Shown in pieces: positions 1-55,468 of a stretch of 64,000 nt of DNA. Below the pieces are notes generated by a model. The model saw only the letters and a program-made list of their open reading frames with translations. It was not told where the DNA came from and searched no databases. Both the position numbers and the translations under genes were made by a program. The stretch is from Batillaria attramentaria (taxonomy: Eukaryota > Mollusca > Gastropoda > Batillariidae), in NCBI GenBank assembly GCA_018292915.2, contig JACVVK020000153.1, positions 919,001-983,000 on the forward strand, given 5' to 3'. Numbering within the stretch: the first letter of the stretch is position 1; every line of letters starts with the position of its first letter.

Positions 1-963
1 AGTGTCAACGCATCGCCTTTTGGGCGTTACAGTGGACGATCAATTGAAGTGGGAGCCGCACCTAGAAAAACTTAGCAAAACCCTGTCCAAAAATCTTTTT
101 CTCTTAAGTAAACTTAACCGCATAGTTAGCCACGACAGTTGCGAAGTTTTCTTTCACGCACATATAAAAAGTCATATAGATTACGCCTCCAACCTCTGGG
201 ACAAATGTGGTGATGTTCACTTGAAAAAGATCAATTCTCTCTATAAACGTGGTATAAAGCTTTTACATCCTGGGCCCTTACCCACAGAAGAAAAACTTAG
301 AGCGCTCGAACTTCTCCCCCTTACCAAGCATCTTGAGTTCAACCGGTGCGTTTTCATGCACAAGATAGTCCACTGTAAGGCTCCTCCATATCTTACCACG
401 TTCTTTCAACCAAGTCAGCGACACAACGCAAGAAATGGCCTGTTCCAATTACCATTACCTAAATTGGACATTTTTAAAACAAGCCTCTCATTCAGTTGCC
501 AGCATACTTAAAATGTACCCCGAAGCTTCATTCATTTAAAACTCAACTTCTCAGATACTTACGTAAGTCATAGGTCCATGAACAATATCTGAACCATGCT
601 AAATTACTCGTTATCAGATGGCACTATTACATGTTACCTTTTTACAAGTTATGTTGTATACTACAATTTCAAACACCATGCTGTCTACTTCTTCACCTAT
701 TTTCCGATGTGTTTCCTTTGAATTTCCTGCGCTTCTTTGTATCTTTGCATGTTTTTTTTTCTTTTTTTTTTTGGTTTTTTTTTTTTTTTTTTTTCTAATT
801 AGATTTACTCCCTTTGTGCCTGGTATACTTTTGTTTGTTTGTTTTTTGTAATGTTAGCCTTTATTTTTTTTAGTGTTCCTAGATTAGCAGGACAGCTTGT
901 AAGATAGGCAGACCATGCCTACAAGTCTTTATCCTGAAATAAACGTTTCAGTCAGTCAGTCAG
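1..963 (+). mobile_element. 3' end of a non-LTR retrotransposon (LINE), decayed
   Basis: Frame 2-511 reads like the C-terminal part of a LINE reverse transcriptase: an LLGVTVDD..LKWEPHL motif, then IDYASNLWDKC and KRGIKLL, the usual post-catalytic segment of Jockey/CR1/RTE-type ORF2. The frame stops at about 511. The normal C-terminal end (KCTPKLHSFKTQLLRYL) continues in another frame from 508 to a TAG at 571-573, so a deletion or frameshift separates the halves. T-rich 3' sequence follows, and the tail CTGAAATAAACG plus (CAGT)n ends near 963. The catalytic domain is absent, so it is a dead 5'-truncated copy, probably inside an upstream intron of the RNF213-like gene. The clade is not resolved. 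Confidence 0.8.
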
Positions 964-968
964 TCACT

Positions 969-999
<31 letters not shown>

Positions 1000-1340
1000 C
1001 CTCTCCCTTTCTCTCTCTCTCTCTCTGTTCGGGGTGTGTGTGTGTGTGTGTGAGTGCGTGCGTGTGTGTGTGCGTGTGTGAGAGAGAGAGAGCGAGTTTT
1101 AGAGAGAGAGAGAGAGAGAGTAAATGAAAATGTATCTCACAACGGTTTAGCTAGTGTATATATAAAACAATTTTCACACCTGCCGTTTAAGAAAAAAATG
1201 TATTTTTCTAACCAACAAATATGTAAATGGATAAACGATCCGCATACAGAAGCTACAGCATCAACGGGTTTTATCCAGCGAGTGCTGTACCAGTTATACG
1301 TTCGCGCGTGCAGGCGACTTGCATGTATTTCTGTGTGCAG

Positions 1341-41378
<40,038 letters not shown>

Positions 41379-42554
41379 AACAAGAATGGTGTGAATGACA
41401 CTTGGGGGAATTTTTTTCTTGTGTTTTTTACGGCCGTTTTCATCGTTTTTCCGGTGATGGAAGTTCCAAACAGAATGGCCAGGCAACTGTGGCTAACGGC
41501 TTGTTCAGTTCAGATTACACTCTTGTTTTCAGGCCGTTCATATTTTGATGCATGATTTCTTTCTTGTTTGTGGTCTTTCTATTCTGCCTGGTGTCTTTTT
41601 TCTGTGTGGCAGAATGTGTTATAATTTCACTGAATCGTTCTTCACTTACGTGCTTAATACCATAAGAATCGATGTCATATTTCTGTAGTTCACATACATG
41701 AGGGACAGGTACATTTGCACCTGTAAGGATTTTGGGTATGTTGATGCGTTTTGGAGGAGATGCTTTATTCAGTTTGATGCGCACTTTTAAATGTGTTCAG
41801 ATATACAGTTCTGAGCAACCAAGCTTTCTAAGTGTCAATGATCTGAAATACATTCCCGTACTGACATTGGCAAGGTATGAAATCATATGTGCGTCATGCG
41901 CATGTGTGCTACGAGTTAACCGTGAAGATGGTGTGCTGCATAGGTAGTCGTGCACACGGGCCACCAGCAAGAACCTCTCACTGTGTTTTATCTGTATATT
42001 GAGATTTTCAATAATGTTACGTTTCTTTCATTTTTGACGCACGATATATTATACACCTGCTTGTTTGGGTTTTTCTGCACTTTAGCGATGCCTTTTTAAA
42101 AGCATTTTTTGAAATATTTGGAAATATTACTTTGACCAGTTGCAAGCATCTGGACTTGATGTCCACCAATACAGAAGTGTTTGAATGGATACTGAGACTG
42201 ATAATGATTCAATTATTTCTTTTTCGAAAATTATGTGTCAGCTGTATGCACTTCGTTCCACGTAAAATGTTTTCATAAATGTGCATGTGCATTTCGACGA
42301 AACCGTCGAAAGGGCTCATATCGCTGAACCCAAGGTGACAGAAAAGAGTGTATGTTACACTTAATCAGATGCATTTCTTGCCCCTCTCGTTTCTGCTGTG
42401 TAATTTGTTATATACTTTAGCTGTTTTCCGTTAAATGTTGTTTTCAAATGCTGGGGTAGCCTATAAGATATAAGTGTATATTTAGCATATGAACTGTTGT
42501 TTGTCTGGTTAATTGGTGAAGGGTAAGGAGGAAAGCAAATCTTTCTTTTGGGGA
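41379..42554 (+). other. Presumed RNF213 3' UTR start
   Basis: No coding sequence is evident after the stop at 41376-41378. This segment (unit A) is homologous to the segment after about 43520 (unit B), for example GGTGATGGAAGTTCCAAACAG against CCTGATGTTCCACAGAGAATG. No canonical AATAAA was found here, so the transcript end is unknown; AATAAA occurs at 46757-46762 and 46941-46946. Confidence 0.55.
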
Positions 42555-43247
42555 TCATGCCTGCTGATTGCCAGTGACCACACGACCCTGAAGTTCCCCC
42601 AAAGCCTGCAAGTCTGCTCAGCTTACAGGTGACAGGAGAAGGAAACTTTTGGAGAAAACGTGTTGATACAGTAATGTGAAAGAAACTCACTGTCGTGCTA
42701 TCTTGCTACTATCATGTACATTCTCTTGTGCCATCCATGCCGTTGTGTGTATAAAAGACTAACACCTGCGCACTTTCTACCAATTCTCCATCCTTTTATA
42801 AAGAACAGACAATATCGGACGCTTGCAGGAGAATGTTTTTTTTTTGTTTTTGTTTTTTATTATAGAGCACTTTCGCTCAATATTACAGGATTTGTCTATT
42901 TGAGCTCGCACGTATTCCACTGTACAAACTTTTGAACTGGCATATACGTCAGTAATGTGTTTTTAATCTCATGAATGTGTTGTCACCCCCCCCCCCCCAC
43001 ACACACACACACACACACACACACAGTGCGTGATCACATTATCAGGATCAGTTACGTCCTTTTTGTGTCCTTTTTCGCTTATCACAGATTATTCTGATCT
43101 TCTTTCATAATGAAGATCATTTCAGACAAACACCTTATTCGACTGTCGTGTATGTTTGGGACATCAGAACATGGTTAATAATTATTGTTGGTGGCTTGTT
43201 GTGTTTTATGTGTTTTAGTTTTTATATGTAACATTCCCACCCATTCC

Positions 43248-43437
43248 GGGGAGCCGGGATAGTCGAATGGTAGAGCGTTCGGCTGTCAATGCTCGGGTCG
43301 TGAGTTCCAGCTGCGGCTGGGGCCAAATATTTGTACCTCACCTGTCTTTTTCTCGTTGCCCCGTCTTTGATATCACCCTTACGTTGTGGAAAAGGACGTT
43401 AAACTCCCAAACACACCCCCCCCCCCCCCCCCCCCCC
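43248..43437 (+). mobile_element. tRNA-derived SINE, family 1, full copy
   Basis: Head GGGGAGCCGGGATAGTCG, altered B box (GAGTTCCAGCTGC), complete body and a long C-run tail. Confidence 0.87.
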
Positions 43438-43930
43438 GTCCTTGATGATCATTAATTTCATTCGATTCTTCGATATATCAGATGTAGTGGATTGTACTTG
43501 GTATTTGTGCATCTGTACCTGATGTTCCACAGAGAATGACCATGCGACTGTGCCTTGCTGCCAGATTTCAGACATTTATGCTATTCCAGACACTGCTGTG
43601 TTTTTGGGACGCAAATCTCAAGATAGTTATATCTTGTATCTCTTTTACTTTTGGATGACGGGATCGCATTTTTGCTGGTAGTCTTGTTTGTTCTGATTGA
43701 TATTTGTCCTCTATTGTAATACATATTATCATTCCACTGATTTATTTTTTTAATTTCGTTTGTATGTATCATACCATACGAATGATGGAGTATTATTGTG
43801 TTTTTACTTGCATGAGGTGAGGGAGAGAAGGGGTAGTTATATACATTTCCACCCTCAAGAATTCTGGGTGTGTTCATATCTTTTCTAGACGATGTTTTAT
43901 TGTGCTTGATGCAAACTTTTGTCTGTGTGG

Positions 43931-43991
43931 GTTGCTTGCGCGGCGTTAAGCCCTAACTAACTACATGTAACTAACTAACTAAATACCTAAC
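43931..43991 (+). mobile_element. 61-bp LINE 3'-end insertion with target duplication
   Basis: The insert GTTGCTTGCGCGGCGTTAAG plus (CTAA)n is flanked by TGTCTGTGTGG at 43920-43930 and 43992-44002 (11 bp). Unit A lacks it at the homologous place. Confidence 0.85.
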
Positions 43992-44516
43992 TGTCTGTGT
44001 GGAATTTGCACGTCCAGCGTAGAAAAGCCAAACTTTCTACATATCCATTATTTCTTGCTTTGTCAGTACAGATGATAATTATGTTAGATACATGTATTGG
44101 CATGGTATGGAATCATGAGAATGTGTAGCGTGTATGTTATCACAACTAGTTCATCGTGAATATGGCTTGTTGCATAGGTTGTCCTGACAGTATGGTGGCG
44201 TCAGTGTACGGGGGGCCAGTTGCATGACAGGCACTTCCTGCTATGTGTTTTGGGGATGCAAATATCGAGATTTCCAAGATAATTATATTTCTTGTTGACG
44301 AACGGTATACTATTTAACTTCTTGCATCATGTTTTGTGACCAAATATCAAGATTGTTAAGCTTTCCGTGTAGCAGACAAATTCATAGATTTTCATGAATA
44401 ATATAGTTAATGCAGTCTTGACGTATGATATAATCACATGTATCTTGTTTATTTATGTATTTAATCTGCACTTTAAATATTCGGAAATATTGTTACAACC
44501 AAGCGCATGCATCTGG

Positions 44517-44557
44517 GTGAGTGAGTGAGTTTTTAGGGCTTAAAGCCGCGCAAGCCA
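44517..44557 (-). mobile_element. 41-bp LINE 3'-end insertion, opposite orientation
   Basis: The insert GTGAGTGAGTGAG then TTTTAGGGCTTAAAGCCGCG is the complement of the 43931 type. It is flanked by GCATGCATCTGG at 44505-44516 and 44558-44569 (12 bp). Confidence 0.85.
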
Positions 44558-45015
44558 GCATGCATCTGGACTTGACCATAAAAACATAAACACTTATAAA
44601 TGGATGCCGTGACATCCATCAGGATTTCATCTGTTTTTAATTTTTACTTTTAATTTTCATTTTTGCACTTGTTGTTTGGTTGTGCGCGCTTTGTTCGATG
44701 TAAACTGTTTCTATACTTGTTCCCATGCATTGCCATAAAACCGTCGAAAGCTCGCATGCCTTTTCCAGGTTCATGATTCAGTAACCCTTGAAGAACTCCG
44801 TGCCCATGGCGACGGAACGGAATGTGTTGTTATATCGGAATTCTCTTCTTCTCATCTCTCTTGTGTGCACAGTGTAATCCGTCATGTAGTGAACATTGCA
44901 TGTCGTTTTTGAAGTTTTTCAAGAAGTTACGTGAAAATGTATTTTTTGAACGATGAAGAGGAAAGTGTATGAGGAAAGTGTGCCTTTTGTTGAAGAGGTT
45001 GTAAGGAGGAGAGCA

Positions 45016-48920
<3,905 letters not shown>

Positions 48921-48932
<12 letters not shown>

Positions 48933-50805
48933 TTTTTTACCACTCTACCACTATTACAGGTCATGGTTTAAAATCCGTAATCCACCACGGGTGGTATAAC
49001 TTTGTACCCATGCAACTCACACGTGTGAATTATCGATGTATCTAAAAAGTACACATACACCGCTGTGTAGGAATAAAAGTTTCAGCTGTCGTCTGACAAC
49101 ATGGAAGGTTCACACACTGATTTGACTTTGAATTGAATTGAACTGAATTGACTTAGCTGTCGGTTTTTAGCGTACAACGAACAGGTCACTAAAATACGTA
49201 CCTGTTCGAGTCCCTGTGTAGACGCCAGCGAAAGAACGAAGGCCTACACCAACGCACTAAACACTGACCGCTGCCCAGTGTCCCTCTACCTAAAGCGCGC
49301 GCCTCTCAATGGGCACTGCGTTCGATGGCAGCGTGCAACCCGGTCAACCCTTTCTATCTTCGAAGAAGGGGGCTTGTTGTAAAATAAAATGTTGAAATAA
49401 GCACGCTTGCAGTGGGTAGAACATGTACCAACAGCGAAAAATGTCCAAGATCCTAAACTCCAGTATCAGCGTCAGTGCTTCAAATGTGCCCGCCACTCGC
49501 ACTGAATCAGATCACACGGCTCGCGTTGAGAACCCGTCAAGATTTCAACTTCCCGCCTTGTAGGTTTTGGCCCCAGTGCACGGAAACATTAACATTAGCA
49601 TCAGTGACGGAAATGATTCACTCAAATGCAAACAGTTTGCGCTGCTTTGTGTGTTGTGCACACTCTATCGTTGTTGTCATAGTTATTGTTATTGTAAAAT
49701 GACACAAGCTTAAGGCCGTTCTTAACCGGGCGAAACTTTTGGTTCGCGAACTAGATTCGCGCACGTTGTTTCTTAACCGACCGAACACTTCTTCCCAAAC
49801 CCTGGTTCGAAAGGTTCGCCGAACTGGGTTTGAGGTCTGCACAGCGTGTCGTGGGAACCCTCGCGATCCTTTGGCCGATCCTGCGCTCTGATTGGTTGCT
49901 CGGGGAGAGCTGTTGTGCGCATGTACAACTGAAGTTGAGGAAAATGGCGGACGGCATGGCGGCTATCGACTCACTTTGACATTTTCCTCTCTTGCGCTCT
50001 TTTCCTCTTTTCTCTTCTTTCTCGGCTTCCAAGAGTTCACTCAAAACGATAACTACCGCAAATGCATCGTCGTCTCGATCTACGTAGGCGGCCATTTTAG
50101 TTGTTTACGATTGTCTCAACTTCCGCCTTGTTTGGGCGATGACGTATGTATATCATTAACGGTCGGTTAAGAAAGAGAACTAGTTTGGCCGAACCTCTGG
50201 AACTACGTACGTGTGCGCGCTCGCCCTGTTCGTATACAATACACAGTTCGCCGAACAAGTTCGCCGGACTGGTGGTTTGCCCGGTTAAGAACGGCCTTTA
50301 CGGTTACGGAATCTGTTTCCTTACGGACTGTGTTTACATTTCCTTTTGAATCGGCAGTGTGTTTTTGTGTTCGTTTTGTGTTCGTTTTGCGTTCGTTGTT
50401 TTTGTCGTTGATTTTGCCATGTTGTGGTGGTGGTGGCGGTGGCGGTGTTCGCTGCTTGGTAAATGTTTAGATGACTTACATTCCTGCAACAGGGTCATTG
50501 TAAAAGGAACTACCTCTTAAGCGCATGCACAACGGGATGTAAAACACCTCGTGCACAAAAGTACACAGATTGCGTGCCTGTGCGAAGCAGCCTCTTGGAA
50601 TGCCGATGTCAGCTTTCAAATCAAACAAATGCTGGTATGGACGTGGTACAAATAATTTTCCCACATCGGTGCCCCCGATTACGGAAAATACACCACACTC
50701 GTTTGTTGATTTCGACCTAAACATTGCTCGTTAGAATTCGCAGTTTTTCGGTCGAAATCAGCACACTCGTGTTTCGGGGGCACCTCATTGTGAAAACTCT
50801 CTCTC
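48921..50805. mobile_element. Composite hairpin-ended element, copy II
   Basis: It starts with TACCACTCTACCACTATTAC (48937) next to (AT)n and a T run, as in copy I. It ends with GCCGATGTCAGCTTTCAAAT near 50602, then a shortened hairpin (50668-50784) and CTCATTGTGAAAACTCT. The left hairpin seen in copy I is missing. The interior is longer than in copy I and mostly unrelated. Confidence 0.75.
49713..50297. mobile_element. PIF/Harbinger-like MITE, 585 bp, TTA target duplication
   Basis: Perfect terminal inverted repeats AGGCCGTTCTTAACCGGGC and GCCCGGTTAAGAACGGCCT are flanked by TTA at 49710-49712 and 50298-50300. Sub-terminal CGAAC/GTTCG motifs recur inside. No transposase ORF. It is nested in composite copy II. 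Confidence 0.9.
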
Positions 50806-51229
50806 TATATATATATATATACAAGGTGTGACTCCAAATTAATATTTATAATCGCGTGTAAATGCACCATTATCAAATACGTGTAAAATGGATACACTAC
50901 AGAAAATATCCCACCAAAATAGTCAGTTACATACAAAATTAAAACAGTCTTGAAAAGATGATGGGGAAAATCCATGCAGACTAACATTTTTATTTTTTCG
51001 TGCGTGCGTGTGTGTGTGCGTGCGTGCGTGCGTGCGTGCCGTGCCGTGCGTGCGTGTGTCTGTGTGTGTGCAAAATACTTCTACCTGGACAAAAAGCTTA
51101 CGCAGTTACGGATTTGAGGAGCGCTGAATGGCTGTTTGAGAATGGTTGGGTTATTTTTTCCAGTAAACGATAGAATTGTTTGTAGTTTCCCTGCCGTTAC
51201 ACGTTATTGTCGGTATTCTCTGTACCTGG

Positions 51230-52276
51230 TCATCGGAACAGTGACTTGATCCACCTGATCAGGCGAAAAAACAAATTCTTCAGCTTCTGCCCCTCCTCTA
51301 ATAAGCCTCTAATAAGAGCCTTCCAAAGACGCCTGACCCTGTTCAGCAGCCAACCCAAAAGTCTGTTCCACCAGGAACCTGTGCCGTCGTCGTCGTCATC
51401 TATATGATCTTCAAGGTCATTCAGAAAGTCCATCACGCCTTGCACTTCGCTCTTCGCTCTCCTCAAAATCTCCTTTTTCTCTTGCTTGGTCAGCCCTCGG
51501 CCCTGCGACGTCGCCTGCTGGACATCTGTGGAAAGGGTCATCAGTCCCTTGTCGACGTTGCAAATCGATTCCTTGAGTTTTGCTGGAGTTGCGGGGTCAT
51601 TCGTGATGCACTTAACGTCGACTACCAACTGCATTTGACATTCTGCGGCCGAAGCTGCGGCTTGGGCAGACGTCAGTGAATCTCCCAAGTCGATTTCAGT
51701 CAAACTTGGATTTGCTTCTGCCCCAGCCACTGCACTATCACCACCGAAGACACCAATTTCACCATCAAAAAGAGACCACTGGTCCTCCGATTCGTCGCGC
51801 ATTTCTGCTCCAGCCATTGCACAAACAGGAAGAGAGGACTGTTCGCCCAAAGCAATAGGATTTTCGGGGACACCTGTTCCACCTTCAGAAAAAGACCACT
51901 GGTCCTCCGAAACGTCACGCATTTCAGTCCCAGCCACTGCACCATCAACAGGAGAGGACTGTTCATTCGAAGTAGTTGGCATTTCTGAGCCATCAACTTG
52001 ACCTTCGCAAAGGGAGGGTCGTTCATCAGCCTTATCAGTGGGACTTGAGGACATGATCACGGAATCTGACTCCTCAGGACTATGATTTGGAACATCTGGC
52101 AGTTGACCCTCGACCCAATCTGTTTCTGCTCCCCCTACCGCACCGACGTGTAAATTTTGCTGTAGATTCTGAGTCATGCTGTGCAGCTGCTGATTTGCGC
52201 CTCTGTTTCTTTCGACCAGTCGTGTACGTGAGCTTGACTTGTTCTTCTTTGTTTTGGGTTTTTCCACAGTCGCCAT
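51230..52276 (-). CDS. Unrecognised protein, 348 aa, acidic repeats plus amphipathic Trp-rich C-terminus
   Basis: I do not recognise this family. The start at 52274-52276 (MATVEKPKTKK) is chosen because it sits in a strong Kozak context (CAGCCATGG), with acceptor-like TTTAG and ACAG just upstream suggesting a 5' non-coding exon. The frame is open a further 30 bp upstream. The N-terminus is Lys/Arg/Ser rich. The middle has roughly 43-residue repeats around EMRDVSEDQWS and EMRDESEDQWS. The last 125 residues are conserved with the paralogue at 63279: ITNDPATP.KLKES, TLSTDVQQATSQGR, RAKSEVQGVMDFLN, an Asp run, then a cationic, tryptophan-rich amphipathic stretch (SWWNRLLGWLLNRVRRLW) to the stop. 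There is no signal peptide. Membrane association of the tail is inference. Confidence 0.75.
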   Translation of the reverse strand: MATVEKPKTKKNKSSSRTRLVERNRGANQQLHSMTQNLQQNLHVGAVGGAETDWVEGQLPDVPNHSPEESDSVIMSSSPTDKADERPSLCEGQVDGSEMPTTSNEQSSPVDGAVAGTEMRDVSEDQWSFSEGGTGVPENPIALGEQSSLPVCAMAGAEMRDESEDQWSLFDGEIGVFGGDSAVAGAEANPSLTEIDLGDSLTSAQAAASAAECQMQLVVDVKCITNDPATPAKLKESICNVDKGLMTLSTDVQQATSQGRGLTKQEKKEILRRAKSEVQGVMDFLNDLEDHIDDDDDGTGSWWNRLLGWLLNRVRRLWKALIRGLLEEGQKLKNLFFRLIRWIKSLFR

Positions 52277-52355
52277 GGCTGAACGCCTGCTGTAACCTAA
52301 ACACACGGAAAGGATATGGCCGCAAACCGTTCATAATCACGATCAAACGTATGAG

Positions 52356-52432
<77 letters not shown>

Positions 52433-53685
52433 AGTCATCCTGGTATCAGGTATCTATAAAATAAAGGCTGTGGCACATGTCTGGGCCAAACGATGAAATG
52501 TGTGACACTGTATACATGTACTTTTTCATACCACTTATGGTTCAGTCATGGACACGTTTGCACAAGCGTTCTTTCCCGGTCGTTTGAAAATTCTCTGATT
52601 GCAATGTTATGCCTGTTTGTTTGTTTGTTTGTTTGTTTGTTTGTTTGTTTGTTTGTTTGTTTGTTTGTTTGTTTGTTTGTTTTTGTTGTAGGTGTTGTGC
52701 TGTTTGTCTTTTTCATGAGAACTCTCCGGAGTGCTCACCGCGGCCTCAAGCCCATTCTGCGCTACAAAGTCAGTCACTACGCTTCTGCTCCGCCAGCACG
52801 CTCTGCCAACATTCGACCAAAGACTCTGGTCTAGATCCGCTCTACAGTCTTTGATTCGACGCCTATCCGGCACAGTACACTTGGCGAAGTTTCCTTCTTG
52901 AACCAGTTGGAGGAGTCTCGCTGGTGTAACAATGACTGAGCAGACCATTTGCCTTCTCTTTCAGACCTTTTGAGCAGAATGAATGCAACAGTCTGATTGC
53001 TGCGTGCACACGTAGGTCACTGAGCATGCGTATGTCGAGTGGGATAACTGCTTAACTTGGCTGCATGTCTGCAGAGCCATTTTAGCGGGAAAGCGGTACT
53101 GCATCTGCAGCGCAGAATACCATCGTCTCCGACTCTCGTATTTGCCCGAGAACATTCGCGAACGTGCGCGATTACGGATGTGTGTGTTTGTGAGCCTGGC
53201 TCCGCGCCCCACGCTATGTGGGCTGTTTTCCACAGTCATAATGCAGTCGTCTTGCACTCGGTTGCAAAACAAAAATGAAAATATGTTAAAGATAACAAAT
53301 GTAGTTCCCAATAATTAAGCTGAAGCATCTGAGCCATTTTCATCTGCAATTTCTCAGCAATATGTGGGCTGATTAGATGCAAAGGAAAGACTTTATCAGA
53401 GTTTTGCTTATGGGTGTCAGCGTGAACCATTTTCCGACACACCACGCTTGTTTGGTTTTTAAGATATTGAACTGCTGTTTTCCGAAGCATTTATTTTTTT
53501 ACTAGACGGTCAGTTAGGAAAAACGGACGAAATATAGTATTTGAGTTTGCCATCTCTGCTGATACGATTCCTAGTACTGAACGCTATAGCCTGTGACCAG
53601 CCATTTACCCCCCACCAGTCCTCCCCATTCCCCCCCCCTCACACACACACACACATATGGTGTAAACTAGAGGAGCAAAGCTTCC
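52277..53685. other. Upstream flank of the 51230 gene, no supported gene
   Basis: It holds an (AC)n array at 52350-52430 and a (TTTG)n array at 52614-52682. A 40-codon open stretch near 52718-52833 (MRTLRSAHRGLKP) has no recognisable features. The rest is unique-looking and non-coding. Confidence 0.55.
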
Positions 53686-54722
53686 TTGGCTCACTTGTGA
53701 GATGGGTCAAGGTCATTCAAAAGTAAAGTTTGTAAAGCTCCTATCACTAGCTATCCTGAAGTAGGGTGTCTCTTGTGTTCATAGTTCCTAAGAAAACGGC
53801 AAATGGCGAAATAACAGTTTTCCCAGGACAGCTTCTATGACCTTGACCTTAGGTCAAGGTCATTCAAATGAGATCTGTAAGTGAAGAGCTTATCAGTAAT
53901 TATCGTTATGCCAAGTTTGACAGCTCTAGTTTTTGTAGTTTCTGTACAAGTGGTAATGTAAAATTTCACAACAGACAGCTGTAATGACCTTGACCTTGAG
54001 CCAATGTCATTCGAATGGGTATGTGTGCATAGGTCTCATTGCTGTCTATCATTGTGCCTTGTTTGGTGCATCTGCTGTTTGTTGTTTCCAAGAAAATGCT
54101 AACGTTAAAGTCTCCGCAAAACATGCTGAATGGCCTTGACCTGGACTCAAGGAAATTAAATACAAGCATGTCAGTACAGGTTTTGTCAATGTCTATCATC
54201 ATGCAAAGTTTGATGCCTCTGGTTCCCCTACATTCTGAGAAAACGGCAATTTTAATTTCCAATGCGACAGCTATTGATGACCTTGACCTTCAGTCAAGGT
54301 TATTCAAAATGGTATTTCTTGAAAGGTCTTACTACTGTTTATCAGCAAGCCAGGTTTGGTGCTACTGCTGTTCATTGTTTCTGAGAGTTAGCAAATGTTA
54401 AGGTTTTCGAAGGTTTTCCGCAAAACTGCTTGTGTGGCCTTGACCTTGATTCAAAGTCATTGAATACAGGTGTGTCAGTGAAGGTGTTTTCAATGTGACC
54501 TTGGGTCAAGGTCAATAATTATGGTATATTTTGAAAGGTCTTATGGCTGTCTATCAGCAGATTAATTTTGGTGTCTCTGCTGTTTGTAGATTCTGAGAAA
54601 AGGCCAATGTTAAGGTTTACTGCGGACACACAGACACACAGACACACACACAGACACACACACACACAGACAGACGACGGAGGGTTATTACATAGACTCA
54701 CTTTGTTACACAAGTGAGCCAA
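53686..54722. mobile_element. TIR element built of about 150-bp units with AGGTCA-type motifs
   Basis: Perfect 14-bp terminal inverted repeats TTGGCTCACTTGTG (53686-53699) and CACAAGTGAGCCAA (54709-54722) bound it. Inside, diverged units carry TGACCTTGACCTT and/or TCAAGGTCA at about 53705, 53838, 53987, 54133, 54279, 54438 and 54498, each followed by an ATTCAAA-like spacer and CTATCA..AAGTTTG..TGTTTC. The end has a (CAGACA)n array. No convincing ORF and no target duplication seen. Confidence 0.8.
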
Positions 54723-55397
54723 AAATAGCGTCCACATAATTTTTACCTTTTATGGTTATGAGAGACGAGTGCGCGCGCGTCGACTGTCTCATTGTTATGC
54801 ATGACTGCATTTAGCTATACGGGCCATACATAAGCCGGTGGTGACATTAAAAACGCGCTGTGCAACCCTTAGAGACTGCGTCAACGACTGTAAACGCTTG
54901 CTCACTACTGCACTGCACTCTCAATAATGCACTGTATGATTCGTATGCAATATACAATAAGTCATAAAATAAGTGTTCCCAGTTTGTAATTTTCCTATTT
55001 GCATGAGCAGTAAAGTTGCACTAAGCTTTGTAAGCTTTGTTTTCACAGGGACCGTAAGTTGTGTAGATATTTACGTAATTTACAAAGTTCAACTTTAGAG
55101 CATTGGTATATGACACCAATGGTCTACATTTTTTCTTTGATTTTTCTGTTTGTACACAATCAGCTACGGTGAACTCCTCAAAATGTAATGACTCACGACT
55201 GACGTATGTTTACAGTGTCTTTCCCCGGAATGAAAGTTAATAAGTTTCCTCTTTCGAGAATATCGTTGTATATGTTCCTTCATACTTCTACAGATGTGAG
55301 TGGTGTGACGATGCATGTTATGAGGCATTGTGCGTTCTCTCCGTCCAAACGTGATATCAAAACAAGACACTGGCTAAACAAAACTATACACTTTTAG

Positions 55398-55468
55398 GCC
55401 CTGTTGGGATTCGCACCCGCGATCTTACGATTTTAAGGTCCGAGGTAACCGACCCGCCGCCCCATCCC
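55398..55468 (-). other. tRNA-like sequence (A/B boxes), probably SINE-derived
   Basis: On the minus strand CGGTTACCTCGG, an anticodon-loop-like CCTTAAAATCG and GGGTGCGAATCCC resemble a tRNA with UAA at the anticodon position. Acceptor-stem pairing is poor, so I do not call a functional tRNA. The paralogous copy is at 61076-61146. Confidence 0.5.

Larger units (their letters stand above)
42555..45015 (+). pseudogene. Decayed tandem copy of the last RNF213 exon and its 3' flank
   Basis: Around 42561-42615 the reading LLIASDHTTLKFPQSLQ mirrors LLTADDLTTFKFPKSLE of the true last exon (about 41242-41292). The frame then breaks. Downstream, several blocks align in the same order with unit A: TTTTGGGTATGTTGATG against TTCTGGGTGTGTTCATA, the GTTGCATAGGTTGTCCTGAC region, AACCGTCGAAAG, and GTAAGGAGGAGAGCAAA. 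A SINE (43248-43437) and two micro-LINEs inserted only in this copy. Confidence 0.75.

Noticed and set aside
49892..50170. 92-aa ORF in the MITE (MVARGELL...)
   Set aside because: It is contained in the non-autonomous MITE interior, has no transposase motifs, and is probably random.
53966..54401. Overlapping 98-aa and 120-aa ORFs in the TIR element
   Set aside because: They follow the repeated units on both strands, show no start context or conserved protein pattern, and the units drift by frame-breaking indels.
55398..55468. Functional tRNA-Leu(UAA) gene
   Set aside because: A and B boxes are visible but acceptor and D-stem pairing is poor and no terminator is clear; more likely a SINE head.
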